DNA of 64,000 nucleotides from JAPOQD01 sp964620555 (GTDB taxonomy: Bacteria; Pseudomonadota; Gammaproteobacteria; Pseudomonadales; Halieaceae), in the NCBI GenBank assembly GCA_964620555.1, contig CAZUGZ010000004.1, positions 1-64,000 on the forward strand, read 5' to 3'. How positions within the stretch are numbered: the stretch's first letter is position 1; each line of letters starts with the position of its first letter. The notes below the pieces were generated by a model that worked only from the letters and a program-made list of their open reading frames with translations, was not told where the DNA came from and made no database searches. The translations under genes were made by a program, and so were the position numbers. Below, piece after piece: positions 25,931 to 34,885 of this stretch.

Positions 25931-26965
25931 ATGACTGCATACCAGGAGTGTTCCACACCCGTCCTGGCAACGGAAAATACAGGGCCGGCCGCGCCGCCCG
26001 CCGGGGACCTCGAAACCGGGCGGACCGTGCGCCGACAACTGTTGGCGGGGCTGCAGTCCGGGGCACCCGCCATCCCCTCCAAATATTTCTATGACGAGGC
26101 CGGTTCGGCCCTGTTCGGGCAAATTTGCGAACTGCCCGAGTACTACCTGACGCGCACCGAAGTCGGCATTCTCACCGCCAACAGCCGTGCCATCGCCAGC
26201 ACTGTGGGGAGGGTCGACAGCATCCTCGAGCCCGGCGCCGGCAACTGCGAAAAAATTCGCTACCTGCTGCCTGACCTGATGCCGGAGATCTATGTGCCGG
26301 TGGATATCTCGGCGGAGTATCTACGGCAGGCGGCGCACTCCCTGCGCGGGGAATTCCCCGGGCTGCGGGTACTGCCAGTGGTCTCGGATTTCAGCCGGGA
26401 ACTGACCCTTCCCGGCACGGCCCTGCCGGGTCGGCGGCTGCTGTTCTACCCGGGCTCCACCATCGGCAACTTCGAACCACCCCAGGCCCTGCAATTCTTG
26501 CGACATTGCGCACAACTCCTCGGCGACGGCGGGGGCCTGCTGATCGGTGTGGACCTGCACAAGGACAGCTCCGTCCTCAACGCCGCCTACAACGACGCCC
26601 AGGGCCTCACCGCCGCCTTCAATCGCAACATCCTGCAGCACGTCAACCGCATCCTGGACGCCGATTTCCAACCCCGTCAGTTTGAGCACCTGGCCTTCTA
26701 CAACGAAGCGCAACGCCGGGTCGAGATGCACCTGGTCAGCAGCCGCAGCCAGACGGTTCAGCACCGCGAAGGCAGCCTGGCCTTCGCCGCCGGTGACCGC
26801 ATTCACACCGAGTACTCCTGCAAGTACTCCCCCCGGGACTTTGTCCAACTGGCCGCCGCGGCGGGCTGGCAAAGCCGGGCCTGCTGGATTGACCCCCAGC
26901 ACTGGTTCAGCGTCCATTACTTCGAGGCAGCCGGCGCCTCAGGCGGCGTCAACGGCAGCGCGTAA
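25931..26965 (+). CDS. egtD: L-histidine N-alpha-methyltransferase
   Basis: EgtD trimethylates histidine to hercynine, the first step of ergothioneine synthesis (344 residues). The class I methyltransferase motif appears as ILEPGAGNCEKIRYLL (residues about 97-112), with PVDISAEYL and LLFYPGSTIGNFEPPQALQFL following; the N-terminal KYFYDEAGSALFGQICELPEYYLTRTE block is diagnostic for the family and binds histidine. Together with egtB it makes a minimal two-gene ergothioneine set; no egtA, egtC or egtE is nearby. Confidence 0.95.
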   Translation: MTAYQECSTPVLATENTGPAAPPAGDLETGRTVRRQLLAGLQSGAPAIPSKYFYDEAGSALFGQICELPEYYLTRTEVGILTANSRAIASTVGRVDSILEPGAGNCEKIRYLLPDLMPEIYVPVDISAEYLRQAAHSLRGEFPGLRVLPVVSDFSRELTLPGTALPGRRLLFYPGSTIGNFEPPQALQFLRHCAQLLGDGGGLLIGVDLHKDSSVLNAAYNDAQGLTAAFNRNILQHVNRILDADFQPRQFEHLAFYNEAQRRVEMHLVSSRSQTVQHREGSLAFAAGDRIHTEYSCKYSPRDFVQLAAAAGWQSRACWIDPQHWFSVHYFEAAGASGGVNGSA

Positions 26966-26985
26966 TCGGGCCCGGGCGTTCCACT

Positions 26986-28782
26986 TCAACCGCCGGCCCT
27001 GGTCAGGGGAAGCTTGCCCACGGGACCGGGAGCTTCCACCCGGATGGTGACGATGGCGGTATCGTGGAACTGCTGGTGACGCACCGAGGAGGCATAGTGG
27101 CGCAGCAGACGCAGTGAGATTTCCCGTTCCAGGGCGGCTTCGTCGGGCTGCAGGCTCAGAACGGCAATCTGGTCCTGCAGATTTTCCCCTTCGCCGGAGA
27201 CCACGAACTCCAGCACCGCCTCATCCAGTTCGCGGTAGACAACGAGCTGCAAACGCCGCGGACCGCTATTGGTACCGGCATCGGCGTCGGCCTTGTCAGG
27301 CACCTGATCCAGGATCAGTAACACCTCTTCGCTGGCGGCGTGCAGTCGGTGCAGCATCGCCTCCTCCCAGCCTGTCCGGGCGGCGAATTCGCGCAGAAAC
27401 TCCTGGGTGGCGGACAGTGCCGAGGCATCAAATTTGAACTCGGCCCGGCGGCGGGCCGGTTCCATGAATTGCAGCAGCCCGGTCATGAGAACCGCCACCA
27501 GCCCCCCGGCCGTCATTCCATTGTGCAACAGCCCTCCCGTATAGGCCTCGACCAGTTCGGGATAGACCAATTGATTCTGAAAGCCGACGCCGATCCAGAA
27601 GGAGATGCCGACAATCAGACCCTGGCGGTAGTCCAGCCCGCCCCGTATCACGGTCTTGATGCCGATCACAAACAGCATCGCCATCAACAGGGTGGTATAG
27701 GCGGCGGCCACCGGGCCCGGTATCGCCAGCAGCACGGCCAGCAGCTTGGGCAGAAAGGCCAACATGAGAAAGATGGCCCCGGTGGCAATGCCGACCTTGC
27801 GCGCCCCTACCCGGGTGAGTTCGGCTACCGACACCCCCGTGGAATAGGTGGTGTTGGGGATGGTGCCGACGAGACCGGCGAGCAGGTTGCCGACACCGTC
27901 ACTGTTGAGGGCCCCCTGCACGGCACGGAAATCCACGGCGCGGGGCCGCCGCCAGGAAAGCTGCTGGATCACCACGGAATCGCCGACAGTTTCGATGCCG
28001 GAGATCAGCGTTACGAACAGGAAGGCCGGCAGCAGCGCCCAGAAACTCGGCCCGAAACCCAGGTCGAGACCCGGCCAGGCAAACTGCGGCAGACCGAACC
28101 AGGCGGCCTCGGCAATGCGGTCGAATTCGTAGAGGCCGAAATATCCGGCCACCAGGGAGCCGGCCAGCACACCGAACACCGGGGACCACAGCCGCAGCAC
28201 CCCCACCGTGGTCAGTGCCAGTACGATCATCACCAGCAGGGTGGCCAGGGCGCTCAGGGGTGCGGCCGGTGCCGGGGCGCCTGCCTCGACCTGGGTCAGC
28301 ATGTCGAAGATGGCGGGCATTACCGTGACCGGGATCAGCATGATCACGGTTCCGGTCACAGCCGGCGTCAGCATCCGTCGAAACAGGGACAGGCGCCGGG
28401 CAAAGATGAACTCGAGCAGGGAGGAACAGAGCACCAGGGTGGCCATCAGCGCCGGTCCGCCCTGGAGCATAGCGGCAATACAGACCGCGATGAAGGCCCC
28501 GGAAGTGCCCATGGGCAGCACGTAACCCGAACCGACCCGGCCCACCCTGAGCACCTGCAACAGCGTGCTCACACCGCTGATCGCTACCGCGGCAAACACG
28601 GCCCAGACCAGGAAGGACTCGCTGCCGCCGGCGGCCCTGATCACGATCGCCGGCGTGAATACGATGCCCGCCACACAGAGCATCGCCAATTGCAGCCCAA
28701 GGCTGATGCTGAGCACCGGCGGTGGACTTTCGTCCGGTTGATAACGGACCTCTATCGGCGTTTGGGAATCGTCGGCAGCCAT
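26986..28782 (-). CDS. NCS2-family nucleobase permease with C-terminal GHKL-like domain
   Basis: The first roughly 430 residues form a xanthine/uracil (NCS2) permease with about 12-14 membrane segments, including GSGYVLPMGTSGAFIAVCIAAM and the motif ETVGDSVVIQQLSWRRPR. Residues about 450-590 are cytoplasmic and look like a serine-kinase/anti-sigma (RsbW-type) GHKL fold: LHAASEEVLLILDQ for the N-box, a degenerate SGEGEN for the ADP-binding box, and ISLRLLRHYASSV for the last box. Key asparagine and glycine residues are missing, so it may sense nucleotides without phosphorylating. Total length (598) exceeds usual permeases (about 430-460). The transported base is not known. Confidence 0.8.
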   Translation of the reverse strand: MAADDSQTPIEVRYQPDESPPPVLSISLGLQLAMLCVAGIVFTPAIVIRAAGGSESFLVWAVFAAVAISGVSTLLQVLRVGRVGSGYVLPMGTSGAFIAVCIAAMLQGGPALMATLVLCSSLLEFIFARRLSLFRRMLTPAVTGTVIMLIPVTVMPAIFDMLTQVEAGAPAPAAPLSALATLLVMIVLALTTVGVLRLWSPVFGVLAGSLVAGYFGLYEFDRIAEAAWFGLPQFAWPGLDLGFGPSFWALLPAFLFVTLISGIETVGDSVVIQQLSWRRPRAVDFRAVQGALNSDGVGNLLAGLVGTIPNTTYSTGVSVAELTRVGARKVGIATGAIFLMLAFLPKLLAVLLAIPGPVAAAYTTLLMAMLFVIGIKTVIRGGLDYRQGLIVGISFWIGVGFQNQLVYPELVEAYTGGLLHNGMTAGGLVAVLMTGLLQFMEPARRRAEFKFDASALSATQEFLREFAARTGWEEAMLHRLHAASEEVLLILDQVPDKADADAGTNSGPRRLQLVVYRELDEAVLEFVVSGEGENLQDQIAVLSLQPDEAALEREISLRLLRHYASSVRHQQFHDTAIVTIRVEAPGPVGKLPLTRAGG

Positions 28783-28849
28783 CGCGCCGACATTCTATAG
28801 GTACGGCACCTGCCTTGGAAGGCGTCGCCTCCCCATTCGTCATTCCAGG

Positions 28850-30112
28850 TCAGGCCCGAGCGCCCAGCATCACCCCGATGGGGATTGCATGAAACTCCAT
28901 CGCACCGTGTACAAATGGCAGTACTTCCCGTCCATTGTAAAACAGGATGCCCCGCTCGAATGCGTTGCCGGAAATCTCTGCCAGGGCCGCGAGACCTTTG
29001 AAGTCTCCAGCATTCACGCTGGCCGAGGCTTTCACCTCAACACCGATGATTTTTGAGTTGCCGCGCTCCAGCACGATGTCGACTTCGCGCTTGCGCTTGT
29101 CACGGAAGTGATAAATGCCGACCTCTTCCTGGGACCAGGCGGCATGTTTACAGATTTCCATGAAAATCAGACTCTCCAGCAATCCCCCATAGTGCTGGCT
29201 GTTGAGTATTTGTTCCTCGCTGCGCAGGCCGAGCAGGTAGCAGGCAAGCCCCGTATCCACGTAGTGCAGTTTCGGCATTCGGGTAGCCAAACGTTTGGCT
29301 CTGTTCCCAATGTAGGCAGGCGCTCTGCGAACAATGAACATGAGTTCCAGAATTTCGATGTAACTCTTACTGAGCCTGTCGTCCAGTTCGAGATCGTTCG
29401 CGATATTGGAGTATTTGAGCAGGTTGCCACTCAGCCCGGCGAGGTAGGGCGCCAATGCCCGTAGCCGGGAGTGATAATCTCCTCGTGCTGCGTACAGCGA
29501 CTCGAAGTCTTTATAGAGCCTGCCTTCCATATAGGATCGATACCAGAATTGCCTGGCTCTCGGGCTCTTTCCCTGAACTTCGGGATAGCCGCCACACAAT
29601 ATCAGGTGTGCTATGTCTTCTCTCGTGGGATGCGCACCGGATACTGAAAAAAAGTTACCCGACAGCAAATAGTCGGGCAAATTCAAAGACTGTCCGTCAA
29701 TCTCGGTGATCGATAACGGCAGCAACTCCAGCTTGGCCATATGGCCGGGCAGCGCCTCCTGTGTTTGTGCCGAACGAAAAATATCTGCAGATCCCGTCAA
29801 TAAAAACTTGCCCTTTTCATTTGGCCCCAGTTGGTCTGAAGCCTCCTTGATCGCGGGAATCAGGGCGGGGACATACTGGAACTCGTCGAGAACAACTCGC
29901 CTGGAGCCCAATGAGCGAATGAAGCCATGGGGGTCACTTTCCACGGATGCGAATGTGGCCTGATCATCCAGTGTGATGTATCCCATGTCCAGATGGTCGG
30001 CAATTGCCCGGGCCAGGGTGGTCTTTCCCGCCTGTCTGGGCCCGGTTACGTAGACAATACGAAATTCCTGGAGCAGCGCGAGAACGGTTGCACGCAGACT
30101 TCGCTTGTACAT
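28850..30112 (-). CDS. AAA-type ATPase with DUF4143 domain
   Basis: This 420-residue protein has an AAA_14 ATPase part: Walker A GPRQAGKTT (residues 24-32) and Walker B RRVVLDEFQ (about 70-78). The C-terminal DUF4143 half holds YHFRDKRKREVDIVLE and IGVEVKAS (about 335-365), an arrangement like PD-(D/E)xK nucleases. Such genes are widespread, often laterally moved, and their function is unsettled; some have been discussed as toxin-like or defence-related. The base composition is lower in GC than the surroundings and the upstream DNA is AT-rich, both signs of transfer. Confidence 0.88.
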   Translation of the reverse strand: MYKRSLRATVLALLQEFRIVYVTGPRQAGKTTLARAIADHLDMGYITLDDQATFASVESDPHGFIRSLGSRRVVLDEFQYVPALIPAIKEASDQLGPNEKGKFLLTGSADIFRSAQTQEALPGHMAKLELLPLSITEIDGQSLNLPDYLLSGNFFSVSGAHPTREDIAHLILCGGYPEVQGKSPRARQFWYRSYMEGRLYKDFESLYAARGDYHSRLRALAPYLAGLSGNLLKYSNIANDLELDDRLSKSYIEILELMFIVRRAPAYIGNRAKRLATRMPKLHYVDTGLACYLLGLRSEEQILNSQHYGGLLESLIFMEICKHAAWSQEEVGIYHFRDKRKREVDIVLERGNSKIIGVEVKASASVNAGDFKGLAALAEISGNAFERGILFYNGREVLPFVHGAMEFHAIPIGVMLGARA

Positions 30113-30455
30113 GCCTCGACCCCCAACAGGATATTGCGGTTGTTCTCCCCTCCCCCCAGGAAGGGGTGTCGAAGATCAGCGCCAATCCGTAACTTGCAAT
30201 AATCAGTGCGAAATATACCGATAGTTAACGAGAATTATACACATTGTTATTGAGAAATATACTTAAAAAAACCACATCCACGGGAACCAGGCGGCCGGTT
30301 TCCGGTATTGGGACTGCGTAACCGGGTCAAGCCCGGCAGGGCGGTAGAGGGTATACTGTCCCCGGAATACGCTACGAGTATTTTCCTGTCCTTACACGAG
30401 TCCGAAGCGGCGGGGCTCGAACCCCGCCCGTTTACGATACCCGCGGAGACCCCTC
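30113..30455. other. Intergenic region with AT-rich stretch and hairpins
   Basis: This 343-base gap separates divergent genes. 30190-30280 is strikingly AT-rich for this window; on the minus strand it contains TATAAT (30234-30239), a plausible -10 for the ATPase gene. 30300-30430 is GC-rich with several small hairpins: CCGGG-TCAAG-CCCGG near 30331, AATAC-loop-GTATT at 30366-30382, and GGCGGGG-loop-CCCCGCC at 30409-30428. It also holds one copy of a 17-base motif repeated at 41655. No open frame with coding features was found. Confidence 0.6.
30351..30367. repeat. 17-bp repeated motif, copy 1
   Basis: The sequence GTATACTGTCCCCGGAA occurs here and again, identically and in the same orientation, at 41655-41671. 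It is followed by a short inverted repeat. The motif resembles flanks I associate with REP-type elements and their tyrosine transposases, but that link is from memory and no transposase gene lies in the window. Confidence 0.7.
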
Positions 30456-31196
30456 ATGATCGACGTGCATTACTGGCCCACCCCGAACGGGAAGAAAGTC
30501 ACTATCCTGCTGGAGGAGTGCGGCATCGACTACAACGTGGTCCACTGCAATATCGGCGCCGGCGACCAATTCAGCGAGGCCTTCCTGCAGATCTGCCCCA
30601 ACAACCGCATGCCCGCCATCGTCGACCGGCACCCCGCCGACGGCGGAGCGCCACTGTCGGTATTTGAATCCGCTGCCTGCATGATGTACATCGCCGACAA
30701 AACCGGCCAATTCGGCGGCAGCGACGCCAGGCGGCGCTGGGAGGTGTGCCAGTGGCTGTTCTGGCAAATGAGCAACCAGGGTCCCAAGAGCGGTGAGCGC
30801 GGCCACTTCAGCCGGCTCGAGGACAGCCCGGGCGACCAGAGTTACGCCCTGCGCCGCTTCGACGACGAAGTCCACCGGCTCTACGGGGTGATGAACAATC
30901 GTCTGTACGACCGACGCTTCCTGGCGGGGGATGAATACACCATTGCCGACATGGCCAGCTATCCGTGGACGGTGGGATGGGAAAGCCAGGGCATAGACCT
31001 CGACGAATTCAGGTATTTCAAGCGCTGGTTCAACGAGCTCAGCGCCCGCCCGGCCCTGCAGCGTGGCATGGCGGTGGGCAGCGAGCTGAGACAGGACCTT
31101 TCGCAGCTGTCGGAAGAGGAAATCCAGCGCCTGCGCCGGCTGCTCTACAACCAGCGGGCACGGCCCGCCCCCACCAGCGGTGGCATTGAGATCTAG
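30456..31196 (+). CDS. yfcG: Glutathione S-transferase-like disulfide-bond oxidoreductase
   Basis: This is a Nu-class glutathione transferase-like protein (246 residues) very similar in its first 90 residues to E. coli YfcG: VHYWPTPNGKKVTILLEE and CPNNRMPAIVDRHPADGG. YfcG-type enzymes reduce disulfides using two glutathione molecules and have threonine/asparagine rather than a cysteine or serine at the active site; the TPNG segment is preserved. The C-terminal helical domain has FLAGDEYTIADMASYPW, the usual folding motif. It ends four bases before the acyl-CoA ligase, which suggests co-transcription. Confidence 0.88.
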   Translation: MIDVHYWPTPNGKKVTILLEECGIDYNVVHCNIGAGDQFSEAFLQICPNNRMPAIVDRHPADGGAPLSVFESAACMMYIADKTGQFGGSDARRRWEVCQWLFWQMSNQGPKSGERGHFSRLEDSPGDQSYALRRFDDEVHRLYGVMNNRLYDRRFLAGDEYTIADMASYPWTVGWESQGIDLDEFRYFKRWFNELSARPALQRGMAVGSELRQDLSQLSEEEIQRLRRLLYNQRARPAPTSGGIEI

Positions 31197-31199
31197 AGC

Positions 31200-32807
31200 G
31201 TGTACGTACCCGAGTTCGAGGAGCTCAGCCGGCGCCACCTGGGGCGCGCCATTGCCCTGCAGGCCGAGCACAACGGCGACACCACGTTTATCATGTTCGA
31301 CGAGAGACGCTACAGCTTCGCCGAGTGCAACCAGCGGGTCAACGACCTGGCGAGCGGGCTGCAACGGGCCGGTATCGGTGTCGGCGACCGCGTGGCCTTC
31401 TTCATGTCCGGATGCCCGGAAGTGGTGTTCCTGGTGCTGGCGGTGAACAAACTGGGAGCGGCGTGGGTGCCGGTCAACACCGACTACAAGGGCAGCTGGC
31501 TGCAGGAGACCATCCTTCGTTCCCGCCCCGCCATGCTGGTCACCGACGCGCCACACGCCCGGCGCCTGGCCGAAGTACAACCTGCCCTGGGTGGCCTGCC
31601 GGTCACGGTACTGGGTGCGGCCGGGGAACTCCGGGAGAGCCGGCCTTTCGAGTCCCTGTACATCGCCGGGGCAGCGGAACCGGACCTGTCCGGCTTCGGC
31701 CACGGCGATGTCAGTGCCGTACTCTGGACCTCGGGCACCACTGGCAGGTCGAAGGGAGTGATGCAGAGCCACAATGTCTGGTTCAACGCCTGTCTCGCCG
31801 CCACCGCCCAGTACCAGACCACGGCAGAGGACGTGATTCTCAACGTGCTGCCCATGTACAACTCCGCGGCCTGGGTCACCTCCCTGTTCCGGGCCATGCT
31901 GGCTGGCGTACCGCTGGCCATCGAACCCGGCTTTTCGGTAACCAGTTTCTGGGAGCGGGTCAAATACTATGGAGCCACCCAGGTATTTACCCTGGGGGCC
32001 ATGCACATGTTCCTGTGGAACGCCCCGCAACGGGAGGATGACGCCGATAACTGTCTCGACAAGATCATGGCGGTGCCCATGCCCAGCGAACTGGTGCAAC
32101 CCTTTTGCCGGCGTTTTGGCGTGCAGATGCTGGGACAGGGCATGTCGCAGAGTGAGGCGATGATGATCGTCAACCAGTCCACCCTGAGCCCGGATCAATG
32201 GCCGGCGGGAAGTTGCGGCACGCCCACGGATGTAGTCGAGGTCAAGTTGATGGACGATGACGGCAACGAGGTCGGGGTCGATGAAGCCGGGGAGTGCTGG
32301 GTAAAGCCGACCCGCCCCTACAACATTTTCAACGGCTATTTTGACGATCCCCAGGCCACTGCCGATGCCTTTGAAGGCGACTGGTACAAGACCGGAGACC
32401 TGCTCAAACGCGATGCCGACGGGGTATTCTATTTCGTCGACCGCAAGAAAGACGCGGTGCGTTACAAGGGGCGCAACATCTCCACTTTCGAGGTGGAACT
32501 CGTGGCGCGCCGGCACCCCGCCATACTGGACTGCGCGGCCTTCGGTATTCCCAGTGAAGAACTGGCCTCCGAGAGCGAACTCAAGCTGGCTGTCCTCCTG
32601 CGCCAGGGACATTCCCCCAGCGCCCTGGACATCGCCCGCTTCATCAACGACAACGCACCCTACTTCTTCGTGCCGCGCTACATCGAGTTTGTCGGCGAAT
32701 TACCCTATACCCCGACCAACAAGGTGCAGAAATACAAACTGCGCGAAATCGGCTTGACGCCAAATACCTGGGATGCCCGGCGTGCCGGTTTCAGGGCCAC
32801 TCGCTGA
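31200..32807 (+). CDS. AMP-dependent acyl-CoA ligase (CaiC-like)
   Basis: This ANL-superfamily enzyme (535 residues) activates a carboxylic acid with ATP and transfers it to CoA. The phosphate loop WTSGTTGRSKGVMQSH is near residue 180, the A5-type region is GMSQSEAMM, the A7/A8 region YKTGDLLKRDADGVFYFVDRKKDAVRYKGRN spans about 395-425, and the final lysine motif is PTNKVQKYKLRE. The overall pattern resembles the crotonobetaine/carnitine-CoA ligase group, but the substrate is unproven. It starts with GTG three bases after the yfcG-like gene. Confidence 0.88.
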   Translation: MYVPEFEELSRRHLGRAIALQAEHNGDTTFIMFDERRYSFAECNQRVNDLASGLQRAGIGVGDRVAFFMSGCPEVVFLVLAVNKLGAAWVPVNTDYKGSWLQETILRSRPAMLVTDAPHARRLAEVQPALGGLPVTVLGAAGELRESRPFESLYIAGAAEPDLSGFGHGDVSAVLWTSGTTGRSKGVMQSHNVWFNACLAATAQYQTTAEDVILNVLPMYNSAAWVTSLFRAMLAGVPLAIEPGFSVTSFWERVKYYGATQVFTLGAMHMFLWNAPQREDDADNCLDKIMAVPMPSELVQPFCRRFGVQMLGQGMSQSEAMMIVNQSTLSPDQWPAGSCGTPTDVVEVKLMDDDGNEVGVDEAGECWVKPTRPYNIFNGYFDDPQATADAFEGDWYKTGDLLKRDADGVFYFVDRKKDAVRYKGRNISTFEVELVARRHPAILDCAAFGIPSEELASESELKLAVLLRQGHSPSALDIARFINDNAPYFFVPRYIEFVGELPYTPTNKVQKYKLREIGLTPNTWDARRAGFRATR

Positions 32808-32891
32808 CAGGGGGTTGTTTTCGCGCCGCCCAATGAGGCAAACTGCATGCCAATTGCCCGGTCGATGTCAATTCGGTGTGTATGGTTCGAC

Positions 32892-33329
32892 ATGAGTACG
32901 ACGATTCCCCTCAGCCCCGACCTGTCCGCCCTGACGGCATTGGAGCAGGCTTTGGAAGAATTTTTCCAAAGGCACGGGCTGGCTACCGATTTGCTCTTGC
33001 GTCTCAACCTGATGCTGGAAGAACTCGCCACCAACAGCATCAATTATTCGTTGAGCGGACTGGCCGAGCCACAGCTACAATTGCAATTGGCGGTGGAAGA
33101 GGGGTTTGTAGTGGCTCGACTGGAAGACAATGGTGCGGCCTACGATCCATTCACCCAAGCCCCGGAGCCCGACACCACCTCGGAACTTGCCGAGCGGCGC
33201 ATCGGAGGCCTGGGCGTCCACCTGACAAAAAAACTGTCTGACCGGTACGCCTATCAGCGAATCGACCAGCGCAACCGCATCATTCTGCACTGCCGGATAG
33301 AGGAAGAAACCGATGGCGAACAGGCCTGA
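32892..33329 (+). CDS. RsbW-like serine kinase (HATPase) of a partner-switching module
   Basis: This small GHKL ATPase (145 residues) resembles RsbW/SpoIIAB anti-sigma kinases that phosphorylate a STAS partner. The N-box is LNLMLEELATNSINYSL (residues about 38-54), the G1 box LEDNGAAYDPF (about 80-90) and the G2 box IGGLGVHLTKKLSD (about 107-120). ATG 32892 was chosen as it removes an upstream stretch without similarity. It overlaps the STAS gene by 17 bases. No sigma factor gene is adjacent, so the target it restrains or controls is unknown. Confidence 0.85.
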   Translation: MSTTIPLSPDLSALTALEQALEEFFQRHGLATDLLLRLNLMLEELATNSINYSLSGLAEPQLQLQLAVEEGFVVARLEDNGAAYDPFTQAPEPDTTSELAERRIGGLGVHLTKKLSDRYAYQRIDQRNRIILHCRIEEETDGEQA

Positions 33330-33669
33330 TTTATCGGTCGAGCTCATTCACCACGAGCAGGCCGTCATCATCTGCCCCGTGGGGCGGGTGAGCGGCAACA
33401 ACCTGGAAATTCTGGAAAGCGCCGTGCAGGAACAGATGGATGCCGGACCCGGGAACCTGGTGTTTGACCTGGACCGTCTGAGCTATATCAGTAGCGTCGG
33501 CCTCCAGGTATTGCTGCGCTGTTCCCGCCAGCTCGGTGACGAAGGAGGCAAGGTGGTGTTCTGCGCCCTGAACGAAGACATCGACAACATTTTTGAAATC
33601 AGCGGATTCAGCGACGTCCTGAACGTGCAGCAGAACCGCGAAAGTGCCCTGGTCCAGTGCCATGACTGA
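33313..33669 (+). CDS. STAS-domain anti-sigma factor antagonist
   Basis: This 118-residue protein is a single STAS domain. The phosphorylatable serine region is YISSVGLQVLL (Ser60 or Ser61), at the position where RsbV and SpoIIAA are phosphorylated by their kinase. In known systems the unphosphorylated form binds the kinase and frees the target. It overlaps the upstream kinase gene by 17 bases and the downstream phosphatase by 8, which gives the three proteins as a coupled switch. Confidence 0.88.
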   Translation: MANRPDLSVELIHHEQAVIICPVGRVSGNNLEILESAVQEQMDAGPGNLVFDLDRLSYISSVGLQVLLRCSRQLGDEGGKVVFCALNEDIDNIFEISGFSDVLNVQQNRESALVQCHD

Positions 33670-34885
33670 AATTGAGCCCGATACGCAAGACCCCGCCGTA
33701 AAACCGAATCGGATCCTGGTGGTGGACGATGAAGAGGATCTGGAATTGCTGGTGCGACAGAAGTTCCGGCGCAAGATCCGCAGGGGCACCTACGAATTCC
33801 TGTTTGCCCACAATGGCAGGGAAGCCCTGGAAGTACTGGACCAGAACCCGGACATACGCCTGATATTGTCGGACATCAACATGCCGGTGATGGACGGTCT
33901 CACCATGCTCAACCAACTGGCCGAAGTGAACCCGGATGTGCAGGCGGTAGTGGTCTCCGCCTACGGAGACATGGACAACATTCGCACCGCCATGAACCGG
34001 GGCGCCTTCGATTTCCTCACCAAACCCATCAATTTTGAGGATCTCGAAATCACCATCGAGAAGGGCATCCGCCACGTCGAGGCGCTGAAACTGGCGCTGA
34101 TGACCCGGGACCGGCTGGTGGCGGTCAATCGGGAACTGGAAGTGGCCAGCGAAGTGCAATTGTCCACCCGCCCGCGGGATATGCCCAACACCGACAACCA
34201 CGAGTTGAATGCCGTCATTATCCCGGCACGCGAAGTGGGCGGCGACTTTTTCGATTATTTTCCGATCAGCGACACACAGCTTGGGTTGTGCATAGCCGAC
34301 GTGTCGGGCAAGGGAGTTCCCGCGGCCCTGTTCACCATGGTGGCCCGGGCCCTGCTGCGGGCTTCAATCAAGCAGTACCAAACCCCCGCAGGCTGCCTCG
34401 ATGTGGTCAACGACCTGCTCTGTCAAGACAACGAGAGCTGCATTTTCATCACCCTGTTCTTTGGGGTGCTGGACCTTAGCACCGGCACCCTGGATTATTC
34501 CAATGCCGGGCACAACCCGCCCATGATTTTGCGCCCGGACGGCAGCGTGGTCACGCTGGCCCCCACCGGCAACCTGGTGTTGGGCATCGCACCACAGCAC
34601 GGCTACTGCAACGATTCGGTGCAACTCGAAATCGGCGACACGCTGTTCCTGTACACCGATGGCATCACCGAGGCGGAGAACTCCCGCGGCGAGCTGTTCG
34701 AAGAAACCCGCACGACCGAACGGCTTGCCAGTCTTGCCGGCGGCAGCGCCAAGGAGGTAGCCGTAGGCGTGGTGGACGCGGTGCAGGTATTCACCGAGGG
34801 CGCCCCCCAATCGGATGACATCACCTGCCTGGCGATGCGGCTCTTGGCGATGGCGGAGACAGCGGCAGAAGCGGTGCCGGAATAA
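33662..34885 (+). CDS. Response regulator with PP2C-type (SpoIIE/RsbU) phosphatase output
   Basis: This protein (407 residues) has a receiver domain at residues 17-135 with acidic residues Asp22 and Asp23, the phospho-acceptor Asp71 (LSDINMP), Ser99 and Lys121. A PP2C-like phosphatase follows from about residue 180: VGGDFFDYF with Asp195 and Asp198, IADVSGKGVPA with Asp213, NAGHNPP, and the C-terminal QSDDITCLAM. It would dephosphorylate the STAS protein when phosphorylated by a histidine kinase, as in the HsbR- and RssB-like arrangements known in Pseudomonas and others. ATG 33662 overlaps the STAS stop. Confidence 0.92.
   Translation: MTEIEPDTQDPAVKPNRILVVDDEEDLELLVRQKFRRKIRRGTYEFLFAHNGREALEVLDQNPDIRLILSDINMPVMDGLTMLNQLAEVNPDVQAVVVSAYGDMDNIRTAMNRGAFDFLTKPINFEDLEITIEKGIRHVEALKLALMTRDRLVAVNRELEVASEVQLSTRPRDMPNTDNHELNAVIIPAREVGGDFFDYFPISDTQLGLCIADVSGKGVPAALFTMVARALLRASIKQYQTPAGCLDVVNDLLCQDNESCIFITLFFGVLDLSTGTLDYSNAGHNPPMILRPDGSVVTLAPTGNLVLGIAPQHGYCNDSVQLEIGDTLFLYTDGITEAENSRGELFEETRTTERLASLAGGSAKEVAVGVVDAVQVFTEGAPQSDDITCLAMRLLAMAETAAEAVPE

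Noticed and set aside
30401..30435. On the minus strand the sequence GGGGTTCGAGCCCC looked like the T-arm of a tRNA.
   Set aside because: No matching acceptor or anticodon arm lies within reach and no CCA end follows; the stem is better explained as one of several small hairpins in this intergenic space.
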